A stretch of DNA of 64,000 nt from Isochrysis galbana (GCA_018136815.1 CM030934.1:392627-456626); one strand, 5' to 3'. Shown: positions 21,949 through 33,595, counted from the first letter of the stretch. The notes: generated by a model not told the origin, from the letters alone. Numbers and translations: made by a program.

Positions 21949-22145
21949 CCGTCAGAAACACAGGAACAGTGTTTTTTTCGGAGGCCCAAAACATATGTTT
22001 TTCGCTGTTTTCTGTTTTATTTTGGGCGGCCCCCCTACCCCGCACATCTGTTTTTTACACTGTTTTTTTCGATGGCAAAAAACATACTGTATACTGATAC
22101 TGTTTTTGCTGTTTTATTTCTAAGTTTGGCTGTGTTTCAAATGTA
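21949..22145. mobile_element. AAACAGTG-word element fragment next to the hAT element
   Basis: Contains AGAAACACAGGAACAGTG at the left and CTGTGTTTC at the right with several ACAGTG/CTGTTTT words between, the same word family as the element at 60026-60573 and the debris at 39700-39790. Boundaries and target duplication could not be fixed. Confidence 0.45.
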
Positions 22146-22740
22146 GGGCAATGATGCCAGAGGGTCAGGGGGTGGTCGGACTGTCGGCAGCCCGACACGG
22201 CGCTGCATCGGGCGGGAATCAAATGCCGAATGTAGCTTAGATATAAAGGAACCGATCCCCCCGCGGGCGCGACCGCCAATTCTTCACGGGTAGAGCGTGA
22301 GCGCGCGTGACGGAGGGGGCGAGAGGGGAGGCGAATCGCACCATTTCTTGGCGAAGATTTTCGTAGCGTCAGGTATCCCCTCCCGGAGCTCTTTTTGGGG
22401 GCATCGCGCCACGGTCAAAAAATCAGCCCAACCCTTACTATTTGTTAAAAAGCCCCTGTTTGACCGCCCTGTGTATGTCATTAACGAAAGGATTAGGATT
22501 AGAGTTGGCCTGCTCACCTCTTCTATTTGTGGCCGCGGATATTTCCGTCGCGCTCCCTCTGAAAACAAAAAACTCTCTCTCTCCTCATCTCCTCTCGCTC
22601 TCTCTCTCTCTTCGAAGCGTGGTGGCGGGCGGAGGGGAAGCGTGAGAAGGAAGAAGAAAGGGCGTGGATCAAGAATTGGCGCGTCGCTACGACAGGCTCT
22701 CTCTCTCTTCTCCTCTCTCTCTCTCAGCTCTCCCCCTCTC
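22146..22740. other. upstream region of dihydroorotase; no gene seen
   Basis: Mixed sequence passing into CT-rich sequence from about 22570. No transposon end or gene could be supported. Confidence 0.45.
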
Positions 22741-22761
22741 TTTCTCGGCTCTCTCTCTGTA

Positions 22762-22939
<178 letters not shown>

Positions 22940-22972
22940 AGAGCCCCCCCTTCCGCCCAAAACCTTTCCCCG

Positions 22973-24421
22973 ATGGCGACGGAGCTCACGCTGCGCCGCC
23001 CCGACGACTGGCACCACCACCTGCGCGACGGCGAGGACGTGCTCCGCGCGACGGTGGGCGCCGCGGCGCGCCAGTTCGCACGCGCCATCGTCATGCCGAA
23101 CCTCGTCCCCCCCGTCACCACCGCTGCACAAGCCGCCGATTATAAGGTTAGAATACTCGCGGCGCTCCACGCCAGCGGTTTCCCTTCTGGCAGCTTTCAG
23201 CCGTTGATGACGCTCTACCTGACCGATTCGACGACTCCTGAGCAGATTCGTCAAGCTTTCGCCGCGGGGGACGTCGTCGCAGCCAAGCTCTACCCGGCGG
23301 GAGCCACGACCAACTCCGAGGCGGGAGTAACCGATTATAAGAATATCTCCGCCGCCCTCAGGGCAATGGCGGAGGTAGGGATGCCGCTGTGCGTGCATGG
23401 CGAGGTGACGACGGCGTCTGTTGATGTGTTTGATCGCGAGAGGGTCTTTGTGAAGACCAAACTGCCCGAACTGCTCGCCCTCGCGCCGGGGCTCAAAATT
23501 GTGCTAGAGCACCTCTCGACCAAAGAGGCCGTCGAGGCGATCATGGCGGAGGGCTCAACGATCGCAGGCACACTCACGCCGCAGCACCTTCTGGTGAGAG
23601 GGGTGGGGTGAAGGCTCTACTCCACCGTACGCCACCTTCACTGTTCCACGCCTGCCCCGTCGCGAGGGCTTCGAGCAGATGGATTGGCGCGTCATGCGCG
23701 CTCGTCTCACCACCATCGCCGCGCTCGCAGGTCAACCGGAACGCGATGCTCTCCGGCGGGATTCGACCGCACCTGTACTGTCTTCCGATTTTGAAGACAG
23801 AGGAGGACCGGCAGGCGCTTCTTGCTGCCATCCGGAGCGGGTGTCCGCGTCTCTTCCTCGGCACGGACTCCGCCCCGCACGCCATAGGTGAGGCAGCCGC
23901 ATGCCGATGGCATCGCTCACATGAACGAGGCCCCTCACTCCTCACGATCTGAGACGCCGCGTCCGCACGTGTGGTGTCCCTCGCCTCACTCTTGTCGCAA
24001 AACCCCGGTTGTCCAGGGCGAAAGCAAAGCGCGTGTGGTTGCGCGGGTGTGTTCAATGCGCACGCTGCACTGGAGTTGTACGCCGAGGCATTTGAGGAGG
24101 CCAGTGCACTGCAGCACTTTGAAGCGTTCTGCAGCCTCAATGGCCCCGCGTTCTACGGTCTCGAGGTGATCGCCGGCCTTGATATGCTCCGGATCTCGCG
24201 AGCGACTGCCACTAGTCCAGCCACGGATGAATGCCCCGAGCCTGGCCATCGCCCGCACAGCTTTGACTTGACTCGTTGACTGCTTGCTCTCCGCGCAGCC
24301 AAACACGGAAACCGTCACTCTCAAGCGAGAGGTGTGGACGGTGCCCGAGACGATGCCGTTCGGCTCGGATGTGGTTGTGCCGTTTCGCGCGGGAAGTACG
24401 GTGAACTGGAAGCTCATCTGA
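22973..24421 (+). CDS. pyrC: dihydroorotase, class II (PyrC type)
   Basis: Interconverts carbamoyl-aspartate and dihydroorotate, the third step of pyrimidine synthesis. Exons 22973-23593, 23731-23887, 24017-24165, 24299-24421, all GT-AG; 349 residues, the usual PyrC size. Visible active-site elements: metal ligands in DWHHHLRDG (residues ~11-19), the Lys that is carboxylated in [14 protein letters not shown] (~100), His in PLCVHGEV and [11 protein letters not shown], and the catalytic Asp in [10 protein letters not shown] (exon 2). [18 protein letters not shown] and NGPAFYGLE in exon 3 and [12 protein letters not shown] in exon 4 complete the family pattern. It is a stand-alone bacterial-type enzyme, not part of an animal-type CAD fusion. 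Start chosen at the first ATG after the GA repeat; it fits the family N-terminus, with no targeting leader, so cytosolic location is inferred. Confidence 0.95.
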
Positions 24422-24949
24422 GGACCGCGTAGGCTTCCTGCCAGCCTGTGGCCACCGCGGCAAGCACTCCCATGAGAGCTCAACACTCCTCGTTTGGCAA
24501 GCGGAGGTCCGCATCTCGCCACTTGCGCTAGCATACGTCTGCCACCGGCGACTGATGCCGTCGTGTGCATGCGTCGTGGCCCGTGTCTGTCCGCTTTTCG
24601 TGAGCATGGCTACACGTCCAGGCACGCCGGCTATAAGTTCAGATTCAGACAGCTCGAATGTGGCGAGGCGATCCATCAAGGTGCGTAAAAGGGTTAGGAT
24701 GCATGAATGAGTGCGTTGCATGCGATTAGTCGCAGTGCCAGCGGTCTTGTCCGCCATGATTGAGGGGAGAGTAGAGGTATTGGTAACGGTGCCCTGGTTC
24801 ACTCATCACGGGAGTGTAGCATTAAGCGCTCAATAGTGCTACGGTGTACAGTTGTCGTGGTTGGCCGTTGGATCATTGTGGTATAAAACTCGACACGTTG
24901 AACTCACCGGAGCTGGTTTGTTATCTACGTCTTTCATTCTCGCAACTGC
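24422..24949. other. 3' flank of dihydroorotase; no gene seen
   Basis: Ordinary sequence without coding or repeat signal. Confidence 0.5.
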
Positions 24950-24950
24950 T

Positions 24951-25030
24951 ATCGTCTAAACGATCGGGTCATGCAGTGCGCGCCGCTTCCGCTCCCCTCC
25001 TCCCCTGGACCCTGGAGTAAGAAAAAATAC
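24951..25030 (+). mobile_element. hairpin-headed repeat copy i (short)
   Basis: Stem ATCGT/ACGAT (24951-24955, 24960-24964), then CGGGTC and ATGCAGTGCGCGCCGC at 24971 and a CTCCCCTCC block as in copies g and h. Only the first ~60 bases are recognisable. Confidence 0.5.
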
Positions 25031-25820
25031 ACTTCATATAATATTCTATATTCTCGCCGCACGCGCGCGGGCCCGTGCACACGTCACACCGTGCACATTT
25101 ATCCCGTAGCCACGCCCGCTTTCCTTACCACTCCTCCCACCTGCCTTGCGGCTTGTTCCCTCGTGCTCTACTTCTCTACTTAGGGGCTCGGTGTGTGGGG
25201 GGTCTGAGTAGAGCGGGGTGCACCAGTCCCCAACGGTATGTTCTCGCCTTTCTCCTGTTCCGGCTTGACTGTTGAGTGAATTAGCCACCCGTGGAACCCT
25301 TTGAACGTTGTTGACGTGTGACGTCGCCGAGGGAGGCCCGGAGAGCCCAACTTCGAATCGATGATCGATGCCTAACCCGCTTATTAGTCAATGCCGACCC
25401 TGAGATGAGGGGGATCGCGATAGGACCTAGAGAGATACGACTTACGACTCACGCAGTTTGCCCCCTCGTATGTTCCGTTTTTAGGTCTTCCCGCGCGACT
25501 CCCTCTCCGTCGCCGCGCCCCAGTTCCCTTCTCCCCCGCATCGCCCCGAATCGGTCCGTCCCCCCTCTCCTCTCTCGCTCCCCTCCCCGGCTCCCCCACG
25601 GAAGCCCTCTCCCCCCTCTCCCTTCCCGTCTCTCCCCGAGTGCTTCCTTGAGTTTCCGGCCCCCTTTTGTCTATTTCTTTCCCGCGCGATCCCCCTTCCC
25701 CCCGCGCGTGACGTTTTCCCCCGATGTCTTCCGTACGCTCTGCGCCATCGCTCGAGCGCCCTCCGTGCCCTTCCTGTCTGCTCTCGTCCCCGCCCTCTGT
25801 CGTAGCGAAGCTCGTTTCCT
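25031..25820. other. C/T-rich sequence before the LINE fragment
   Basis: 25490-25800 is pyrimidine-rich and lies in a long open frame continuing into the LINE C-terminal region, but its Pro/Ser composition is repeat-driven. May be LTR or 5' UTR debris. Confidence 0.4.
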
Positions 25821-28069
25821 CAGTGATATCAGGACCAAGCGCAAGCTCCCGGCGTTCTGGAAACAGGCGCTGCACAACATCCGCACTCTAGAACTCACAC
25901 CTCTAAAAACGAGCAGAGAAGGGATACTCTCGCAACCCATATGGGGTAGCCCGACCCACCCCGGCCCCAAACTCAACCCCACATGGACAAAACTATGGAA
26001 CAGGAACAAACTCGAATGCAACGCCATACACAATGTATTTAGAGACTTCGAGGCAACTGTGCCGTACGTACAGCAGAGCGGAAAGCGAGCAATACCTTAG
26101 AAACAACGACACGTACATACAATTTAAAGGAGAATATATCCCAAGGGACAAATTTCTAGAAACATGGGACACACTAATAAGCCACGCAACGTCGTCATTG
26201 TCGACGTTGGGAGATACAGATGCGAGGAGAGGCGCAACACCGAGGAGAGACATCGTAGAACATAACAACCAGGAGGAGCCCCCCCCCGAACTTCACATCA
26301 CGCAAGAGGGAGAATACTTTGTGAAGACCAAAGGCATTTGGTACGAAGCGGAACTTTCGTACCTTGGTACACCAATAATCGGAAAAATAATAATAATAAT
26401 AAAACAACTGAGCGTTAGTACCACTACTCCCACTAGCCCGGTACTATCACGACACCCCTCAGCGCACTTGCCCGCACGCCTTGAAGTGATGGCACAGACA
26501 CATACACCAATGCATCCCTTCAAATCTCCCCCCTCGCAAACCCCCGGCTCCCATTATAACTCCCCACAAGTTACAATGAGGGAAAACCCATTGAGGCGGA
26601 CCGGTCGACGCCGGCCGACTCTCCGGGGGAAAACACCGGGGGGGGGGGAGGGACCTCTCGTCGTGAAGCAGAACGGCCCTTACAGCTCGCGCCGCGAGCA
26701 GTCCTCGAAGAAATAAATGACTGCGCCCCCCGATACCTGCCACAGGGACGTCTTGAGCCACTCCCTTCTTCTCGCCTCTCCTGTCGCCAGCCGCCCCCCT
26801 TCGCCCGTTTGCTAACGCAAACGGGGCCCGTTTCTTACCGCACTCCATCGGGGGGGGCGCAAATTCCCCCCTCTCCCTCTCTCCATTCTCCTCCGCCCCT
26901 CTCCCTGCGGCGCGTCGCCATGCGGCGCGCCACGGCCTGCTCTCAGAGGGCCTTTGGGGGCTCCCAGAGGGCCAGCAAGGGCAGCTCAGGGGGCAGTGGA
27001 GGCTGGGGCTCAGCCCCTGGCCCCCCCTGCCTCTCCCACGCTTGCCACGCTGGCCATTGGAGCCTCCCAGTGGCCTCTGTATGCCTGGCGACCAGGGGAG
27101 GGGGGGGAGTCAGCTCGAGGGCAGGCCCATGCTGGGCGTGGGAGTGCGAGTCTCGGCCCGCGCCCACTAGGGGTCTGGGCCAGAGTGTTGATTGCCCAGC
27201 CCCTGCCAAAGGGCAGGGGCTGGGGTTGATTGTACGGGCCCACCCCGGGGGGTGTCCGCGATGGAGAGGGGGGGGCGCGAGGCCCCCATTGACCCCCACT
27301 TATAAAAGTAGGTTGCCAATAATCGGAAAAAGAACCGACGCCCCGTCAAACCTAGACACCTCCCCGCCGGCGAGGTGGGGAGAAGGATACAAATCCAACA
27401 AGAGACTCGAATACCCGCTAGCGGCTAGCGGATGAAAACACTTTGGACGGAAAGACGCCGCTCGACGCGATCGAAGTGACACACCTCACAAGTGCCCTAC
27501 AGCGAGCAAGCCGCAAACGCAAGCGCCTCACGGGACCGACCAAGTGGGAGGAGAAACTCCAAATACCAACAAACACATGGGCACACCTAGCTCAGATATA
27601 CACGTCCCCGGTAGTGACGGCGCGCGACACGCACTTACATTTCAAACACATAACGCACAGAAGAATGGGCACGTACAACCGATTCCCCGACAAAGAAAAC
27701 ACATGCCGCATATGTGGAGCGGCAAACGAATCCTCGTTGCATCTGGGCGAATGCCCCGGAATAACCGGTATACTGGGCACGCTAAACAAAATTGCGAGGT
27801 TCTCGCCCGACGCCGATAGAAACAGAGAGGAAGTCATCATAGACAACCTTTTCATATACCCAAAGGGAGACGCCCCAAAAGCGATATACACTCTATACCT
27901 GTTAGCATGGAGGTACATCATGACGGACTTCTATAGGATTCACTATGAGAACATAGCCTACTCGGAAGAATCAATACTCATAAGAATAATAGAGAGATAC
28001 ACTACCTTGTGTAAAGCCCCCCCCCCACCCACATACGCGGTAACCTCGATCCTATTGTCGTTCTTCTGA
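25821..28069 (+). pseudogene. LINE ORF2 C-terminal fragment, split by an insertion (26388-27315)
   Basis: Left part (25830-26387) encodes ALHNIRTLELTP, ILSQPIWGSP and WTKLWNRNKLE, the pattern seen after the reverse transcriptase in LINE ORF2 proteins; a frameshift lies near 26070-26090. Right part (27316-28069) ends with CRICGAANESSLHLGECPGI (nt ~27702-27760), a C-x2-C...H-x4-C zinc knuckle typical of LINE C-termini. The frame is interrupted by an inserted element bounded by a 16-bp duplication, by a stop near 27433 and by a frame change. No intact ORF remains. Confidence 0.8.
26372..27331. mobile_element. GC-rich repeat inserted in the LINE, with 16-bp target duplication
   Basis: CCAATAATCGGAAAAA occurs at 26372-26387 and 27316-27331, exactly at the break in the LINE frame. 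The 928-bp insert starts with a (TAA)n run and ends GAGGCCCCCATTGACCCCC then ATAAAAGTAGG. 26812-26950 matches 57850-57985, and 26920-27300 is the reverse complement of the repeats at 32340-32705 and 34028-34230. The long duplication and simple-repeat edge indicate retrotransposition; no protein of its own is recognised. Confidence 0.8.
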
Positions 28070-28356
28070 GTACGACAGGATCCAAGACCAAGTACATTGG
28101 AGACAAGGCCGCCGTCGCGTACCTCTGCATGGAATACATCACGGCGGTCGCGTACGCTGAAACGGATCCCACGGTGCAAGTGCACCGAGCAGCTACCAAA
28201 CTCTACATGGAGAACAAGAAGGCCGTCCTCGCACGCGTCACGGACCTAGCCACCCAGGATCAGCCAAGCGACATCGTCGCCTGCCAGCAGAACGACATCG
28301 AGGAAGAGGGATGTGAGAAAAAGACGAAGAAGATGAAAACTCAGCCCGCGTAGCTG
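28070..28356 (+). other. open frame of unknown origin after the LINE fragment
   Basis: From about 28075 to the stop at 28351-28353 a frame reads KYIGDKAAVAYLCMEYITAV and ends in a Lys/Glu-rich tail (EEEGCEKKTKKMKTQPA). It begins immediately after the LINE stop without a clear start. It could be an exon end of a host gene, or a fragment of another element's structural protein. Not recognised. Confidence 0.3.
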
Positions 28357-28492
28357 TGTAGAGAATGGGATAACTTTGTAGCTTTGTACTCATCATCTTC
28401 GTAATAACAATATTATTGTGGTCACCCAAAAAGAAAACATGCACATGATAATAAAAAAACTGGCCTTCTTTGGACGACTCGCCTTCCAATCG

Positions 28493-28822
<330 letters not shown>

Positions 28823-28826
<4 letters not shown>

Positions 28827-28935
28827 CTCCCAAACCTCCCCCTTTCTCTTCTCTCTCTCTCTCTCCACTTCCCCCGGATTCGCTCCAATCTCGCTAACGA
28901 CCTCGACACCTCGACCGATTCCCACGGCCACCGCC
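28823..28935 (+). repeat. duplicated 5' flank segment, copy 1
   Basis: CCCAAACCTCCCCC, a short CT run, CTTCCCCCGGATTCGCTCC and TCTCGCTA.CGACCTCGAC recur at 29814-29920 with a few differences, including the preceding C and CT runs. Copy 2 lies about 77-180 bases before the carbonic anhydrase start. Confidence 0.85.
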
Positions 28936-29521
28936 GAAGGTCAGGACGCACGCCAACGCCGCCTGTTTTTGCTCGCCGCAGCGCCAGCCGGGCTATGGGG
29001 TTGTGAGCGTTGGAGAATGTACTCTTGTGCTAGTGCCGTCGAGTTGTTCTCGGCGGTCGTCGGCGGTCGTCGCCGCGCCACGCAGCCGCGCACATCTCTC
29101 CTCGCCCCCTCGCCAAGCTTCCTCCCGCCAGCACGCCTCTCCAGCCTTCGAGAACCTTCTCCAAGTTTCGCCTGTCCCATCTTCGGACATCGCGCCGCCC
29201 CTCCCGAGTGCATCTTTCGCATCTGGAAGGCCAAGATGCAGTTCCAACTCAGAAGAGAGAGAGAGCCCTGTCCCACGAAGCCGGCGCACGCCCGCGTCGG
29301 CGCGGCGGCGGCGTCGCCGCCACCCCCCCAGCCAACACCCCCCCCCCCCCCCCCGAAGAGGGAGGGCGTCCCCGATCTCCCTCTCCACTCTCCACACCGC
29401 CCTCTCGCCGAGTCCCACCGCGCCGCCCACCGCCGTCTAGACGATTCGGCTGTCGCGGCGAACTCGGCGGAGAGTTCGCAGGAGTTTCCCCTCCCCCCCC
29501 CCCCCCCCGGCCGAGGTCTCT

Positions 29522-29733
29522 GGGGGGGGGGGGGAGGAGGAGAGAGGCGGAGGGGGAGGAGAGAGAGAGAGAGGAGAGAGAGAGGAGAGAGAGGGGAGAG
29601 GAAGAAGGGGGAGAGAGGAGAGGAGAGGAAGAAGGGGGGAGGAGTCGGCGAGGGCCCCCCCGCCGCTCTTGTCCCACGCCAAGGCGCTGAGCGCCGCCGA
29701 GATGGGCGGCCCCGGATTCCATCCCACTTCCAC

Positions 29734-29768
<35 letters not shown>

Positions 29769-29820
29769 CCCCTCTTTCTCTCTCTCTCTCTCTCTCTCCC
29801 CCCCCCCCCCCCCCCCAAAC
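29522..29820 (+). repeat. GA tract, C runs and CT run upstream of the carbonic anhydrase
   Basis: G12 and GA-rich block (29520-29640), then C-rich runs at about 29737-29765 and 29800-29817 separated by CT repeat. Likely promoter or 5' UTR of the gene at 29997. Confidence 0.85.
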
Positions 29821-29920
29821 CTCCCCCTTTTCTCTTCTCTCTCTCTCTCTCCCCTTCCCCCGGATTCGCTCCGATCTCGCTATCGACCTCGACCGATTCC
29901 CACGGCGCACCGCACCGACC
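29814..29920 (+). repeat. duplicated 5' flank segment, copy 2
   Basis: See copy 1 at 28823-28935. Being conserved in two copies about 990 bases apart, it may contain the transcription start or a regulatory stretch of the carbonic anhydrase gene; that role is inferred only from position. Confidence 0.8.
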
Positions 29921-29996
29921 TCGACGCAACTGCAATCTCCTCCTCCCTCGCCCTCCTCTCCCACCTCCTCCTCTCCCTCACTCAGACACGCTCACG

Positions 29997-31895
29997 ATGG
30001 CCGAGAGCAAGGAGGCCAACACGTTCGACGTCCACATCGGCGACGTCAACAGCAAGCGTAGCGAGCTCTCTCTCCACTCGAAGGTCTCGCACATCCTCGC
30101 CATCGTTGTCTCTGGCGTCATTGCGCTCTGCGTGGCGGCCGTCCTCGCCGATGGCTCATCTGTTGTGAAGCTCAAGCACCCATCTGACCTGCCGCGCCTC
30201 ACTGACGCCAACCTCACTCAACATGGCCTCGACTATCGCGCCGACGAGCTCCTCGGCCCATCCTACGGCGTTGGCCTCCATCACGACTCCTCGGGCTACA
30301 CGTGGACGCAAGCTGGCGCCGGTGCAACCCTGCAAAAGTACATTGACGAGCTCGGCCTGCACCAAGTCATTGCGGCGGTCCCGAGCGTGATCGCCACCGA
30401 CGGTCTGAAGCACCCGGTTCACTTCCTCTCCTGCCACAACCTCAAGGCGACCGGGCAGGCCGCCATGGCCTTTGGCTTCATTGCCGAAGTGGTCGCTGCC
30501 GTAATGATCATCTTCCACAGCCTCGCCCTCCTCGGCGTGGCCCAGGGCGCCTTGGGCGGCAAGGTCGCCAAGCTCTTCGCCTCCCTCGTCTGGCTTGTTC
30601 TTTCCGTCGGCTTCCTGATCGTTTGCTGCCTCGCCATCGGTGTCATTGAGACGACGTGGACGTGTGACAACCCGTTCGTGCCTTCGATCAAGCTCTCGCA
30701 GCACTTCTACTACAACTGGGCCTTCTACATCGCTTACGTCGGATACGCTGCCGCGCTTTTCATCTTCGTTGTCCAGCTTGTCTTCACCTCGACAACAGAT
30801 GGTCAAGAGGCTCCCGCCAAATCCGTCCCGAAGGGCCCGGTCAAGGCGCTCGGCGGTCTGTTTGTTGGTGTTGTCATTGGTGTGGTCGCCTCGGTCATTG
30901 TCGGTGCTGCCAACAACTCGTTCGCTGCAGAGCCCAGTCCGGACCCCAATGTGAACCCTTGCTCCGGCCAAAAGCCAAAGCACGCCGGGCCGGGCGACAA
31001 CTACTTCCTGAATGTTCCCTGCATGAAGGACGGCATTGTCGCGGTCCTCGAGCAGGCTGGCGCTAATGTGACACGTGGCTATGTTGGTGGCCTCGATGCC
31101 GGGGAGTGGCGCGTGCCAATCACTGAGTCTTACGATCAGACCGACCTTTGCCCGGTGAACGTGCACTGGCATCTCGGCGCCGAGCACCTCTCTGTTGGTG
31201 AGTACGATGAGCACGGCACTGGCCCCATGGCGGATGACGGTGTCCACCTGCCCGATGGCTACTGCCATGAGGATGAGAGCAGCGGCCACCGTCAGCTCGC
31301 GGGAGAGTGCACGCGCCTCGGATTCCGCTGCCACCACTTCAACGCGACTGATCCAAAGTTCACGAAGCCATACGACTGGAAGTATTGCAAGGACATGGTG
31401 GTTGGTGAGACCTACGAGGTGCATTGGCCGCACTCCGCCGCCGGCGCGTGCGGTACTGAGTGGCAGTACCAGGAGCCGTTCTACGATGGCGTGTTCTGCC
31501 ACGACGGCATCATCAACATTCTCACTCCGCTCAACACCTACCAGAAGATTGGCGTGCAGTCGCAAACCTTCACGATTGTCAACGACGACGAGTATGACCC
31601 CCCTGACGGACAGAACTTGTTCGACGGAATGATTGTGTATCCAGGCATCGACATTGCCAAGTACACCGGCTCCACTACAGGGACCTCCCGTGACAATGAC
31701 GAGTGCTCGCGCTACGCGCCCATCACGTGGCAGGTCGACCGTACGTGCCGCCTCATCTCGGCGTCGTCCTTTGACAAAATGTGCGAACAGATGAAACAGC
31801 AGAAGGATGACATGACGTTAGACCTCCATCCGCACGGTGCGCGCGAGCTCGTTGCCGACCATCTCGTCGCCAACAACCAGCAAAACCGCGCTTAA
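29997..31895 (+). CDS. delta-class carbonic anhydrase with N-terminal membrane domain
   Basis: Catalyses reversible CO2 hydration; delta-class enzymes are zinc (or cobalt/cadmium) metalloenzymes first described from a marine diatom and also reported in Emiliania. Intronless, 632 residues. Residues ~1-310 are a membrane head: hydrophobic segments near 30-52, 155-182, 192-217, 238-266 and 283-309, with a Cys-containing loop. Residues ~318-632 are the enzyme: VNVHWHLGAEHLSVGEYDEHG (split here into NVHWHLGAEH with the metal-binding His residues, and SVGEYDEHGTGP), KYCKDMVVGETYEVHWPHS and AGACGTEWQYQEPFYDGVFC. The many Cys suggest an oxidising, lumenal or extracellular location of the catalytic domain. 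A role in carbon acquisition for photosynthesis is inferred from the family. Start is the only ATG before the first conserved segment. Confidence 0.93.
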   Translation: MAESKEANTFDVHIGDVNSKRSELSLHSKVSHILAIVVSGVIALCVAAVLADGSSVVKLKHPSDLPRLTDANLTQHGLDYRADELLGPSYGVGLHHDSSGYTWTQAGAGATLQKYIDELGLHQVIAAVPSVIATDGLKHPVHFLSCHNLKATGQAAMAFGFIAEVVAAVMIIFHSLALLGVAQGALGGKVAKLFASLVWLVLSVGFLIVCCLAIGVIETTWTCDNPFVPSIKLSQHFYYNWAFYIAYVGYAAALFIFVVQLVFTSTTDGQEAPAKSVPKGPVKALGGLFVGVVIGVVASVIVGAANNSFAAEPSPDPNVNPCSGQKPKHAGPGDNYFLNVPCMKDGIVAVLEQAGANVTRGYVGGLDAGEWRVPITESYDQTDLCPVNVHWHLGAEHLSVGEYDEHGTGPMADDGVHLPDGYCHEDESSGHRQLAGECTRLGFRCHHFNATDPKFTKPYDWKYCKDMVVGETYEVHWPHSAAGACGTEWQYQEPFYDGVFCHDGIINILTPLNTYQKIGVQSQTFTIVNDDEYDPPDGQNLFDGMIVYPGIDIAKYTGSTTGTSRDNDECSRYAPITWQVDRTCRLISASSFDKMCEQMKQQKDDMTLDLHPHGARELVADHLVANNQQNRA

Positions 31896-32335
31896 GTCAC
31901 TGATGCCGGTTTTCGCTCTCTGCGTTTCGGGATGCGCTGCTACGCCAGGTCGGTGCGACCTGATGTTTTGCGGATGTATTGCGCGTCACGCCTTTTCCCC
32001 GTCCTCTCCGTACCGTTGGGACGGAGCGTCCTGCTCATCCTCAGCTTGGCGATTTTGCACAGGTCGGCACCTCCGATTGATTTGTCAATCGCAGTCGTGC
32101 ACGTGTGAAAACCTCGTAGCATTAGCGACGAGGTGGTGCATGCTTTGCTAGTGAGAGATTCTCGGCCTCTTTTTTTCGTGTTTGTATCTGTGTCTTGTGA
32201 TTCTAACCCTCGCATGTTGACATAAAGTCACTACATTTAGTGCTCTCGTATACAAATGAAGCAGAATGACTTTTAATTACTAACATTGTGGAGGCGTGGG
32301 CCGCATCTATTTATTATTTACCATTCCTCTATAAC
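31896..32335. other. 3' flank of carbonic anhydrase gene
   Basis: No gene. 32240-32335 is AT-rich (for example CTATTTATTATTTACC), bordering the GC-rich repeat that follows. Confidence 0.5.
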
Positions 32336-32705
32336 TACTTTTATTAGTATGAGACCAATGGGGGCCTTGCGCCCCCCCCTCTGTCCATCGCAGACACCCC
32401 ATGGGTGGGCTTGCACAACCAACCTCAGCCCCATGCCTGGCAGGGGCTGAGCTGCGACATCACTCTGAGCCAGACCCTCGCCGCGCACGCACTCTCCTGC
32501 ACTAGCCCTCGCTCGTACTGACCCCCCCTCACCACTGAGCCACAGACCACCAAGACCGCCAGGAGGGCACCCAGGGCCAGCGAGGCGAGCGAGGGAGAGG
32601 CAGGAGAGGCCAGGGGCACTGCCCGAGCCTCCACTGCCCCCTCAGCTGCCCTGGCTGGCCCTCACAGGGCCCCCCAGAAGGGGGCCATGGCGCGCGCATG
32701 CAGCA
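32322..32705 (-). mobile_element. GC-rich dispersed repeat, copy related to 26388-27315
   Basis: On the minus strand it begins near ATGGCCCCCTTCTGGGGGGC and ends with AAGGCCCCCATTGG followed by ATAAAAGTAG, matching the 3' end of the insert at 26388-27315. Related sequence at 34028-34230 and 40375-40760. Composition 65-70 percent GC; no protein recognised. Confidence 0.65.
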
Positions 32706-33290
32706 CACGCCCGTAGGAGAACGAAGAGAACGACGACGGGAAAAGAACGAAAAAAAACCGTCACGATCTGGCCCGCGAATAGGAATAGGTGAGATCACCG
32801 CCCATTCGCCGCATTTGCGATATACTAACGACTAACGGGAGGACACCCCACACCCCGCGCGGCAGGCAGACACCGCGAAAGTGCGGCGGCAGACGACGAA
32901 AAGCCGAAGGGCGGGGGCCGAGACCCCCCGGGGACACGGTAAGATAGTTCGGAAGGCGTTTAACGTTTGCATGCCACAGGAACACCCAACAACAGGTCTG
33001 CCCCAGCCCGCCCCTTGCGCTTGGCCCGTTGTAGTGTTGTATTCAGGCCTCCGGGCATGAATATTTCGGCATGGGTACGTGCCTTCGTCGTTATATATCG
33101 TCTTCTATGTTCGCCGTGGTCGCGCAAGGCGTGCAGATTCGGATTCTCCCTGGGCTCAAGTCCTGGTTCGCCGATTTTCGTCTCGAAATTCGAGGATTGG
33201 AGTATTTATTTTTACTGTTACGGTAATTGTTTCACGCGTTTAAGGTAAGAAATGCAGGTAACAGAACTGGACCCCTCTGCATTCCCTTCC
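32706..33290. other. intergenic; no gene seen
   Basis: Mixed sequence leading into the C-rich tandem array. No coding or RNA signal found. Confidence 0.4.
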
Positions 33291-33525
33291 CCCCCCCTTC
33301 TACATTTCACCCCCCCCTCTGCAGTTCCCCCCCCCTCCGCAGATTTCCACCCCCCCCCCTCCGCAGATTTCCCCCCCCTTCCGCAGATTTCCCCCCCCCT
33401 CCGCAGATTTCCCCCCCCCCTCCGTCGTTCCCCCCCCCTCCGCAGATTTCTTCCCCCCCCCCCCCCGTCGTTCCCCCCCCTCCGCCGTTCCCCCCCCCTC
33501 CGCGCGCCGAGACGGCGGCTCTCTT
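33291..33525 (+). repeat. CCCCCCCTCCGCAGATTT tandem array
   Basis: About ten imperfect copies of a 17-20 base unit, later ones with CCGTCGTT or CCGCCGTT in place of CGCAGATTT. Confidence 0.9.
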
Positions 33526-33595
33526 CCGCGTCCGCGCGTTGAGACGCCGCGTTCTCTCTCCTTCCCCCCCCCCGCGCGGAGGTCCTTCAGCGTCC

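Noticed and set aside
25318-25820. coding N-terminus joined to the LINE C-terminal frame
   Set aside because: Pyrimidine-rich sequence yields Pro/Ser codons without conserved motifs; only the part after about 25826 matches LINE proteins.
30156-31565. 469-aa minus-strand frame opposite the carbonic anhydrase
   Set aside because: Antisense shadow of a GC-rich single-exon gene whose sense frame has clear family motifs.
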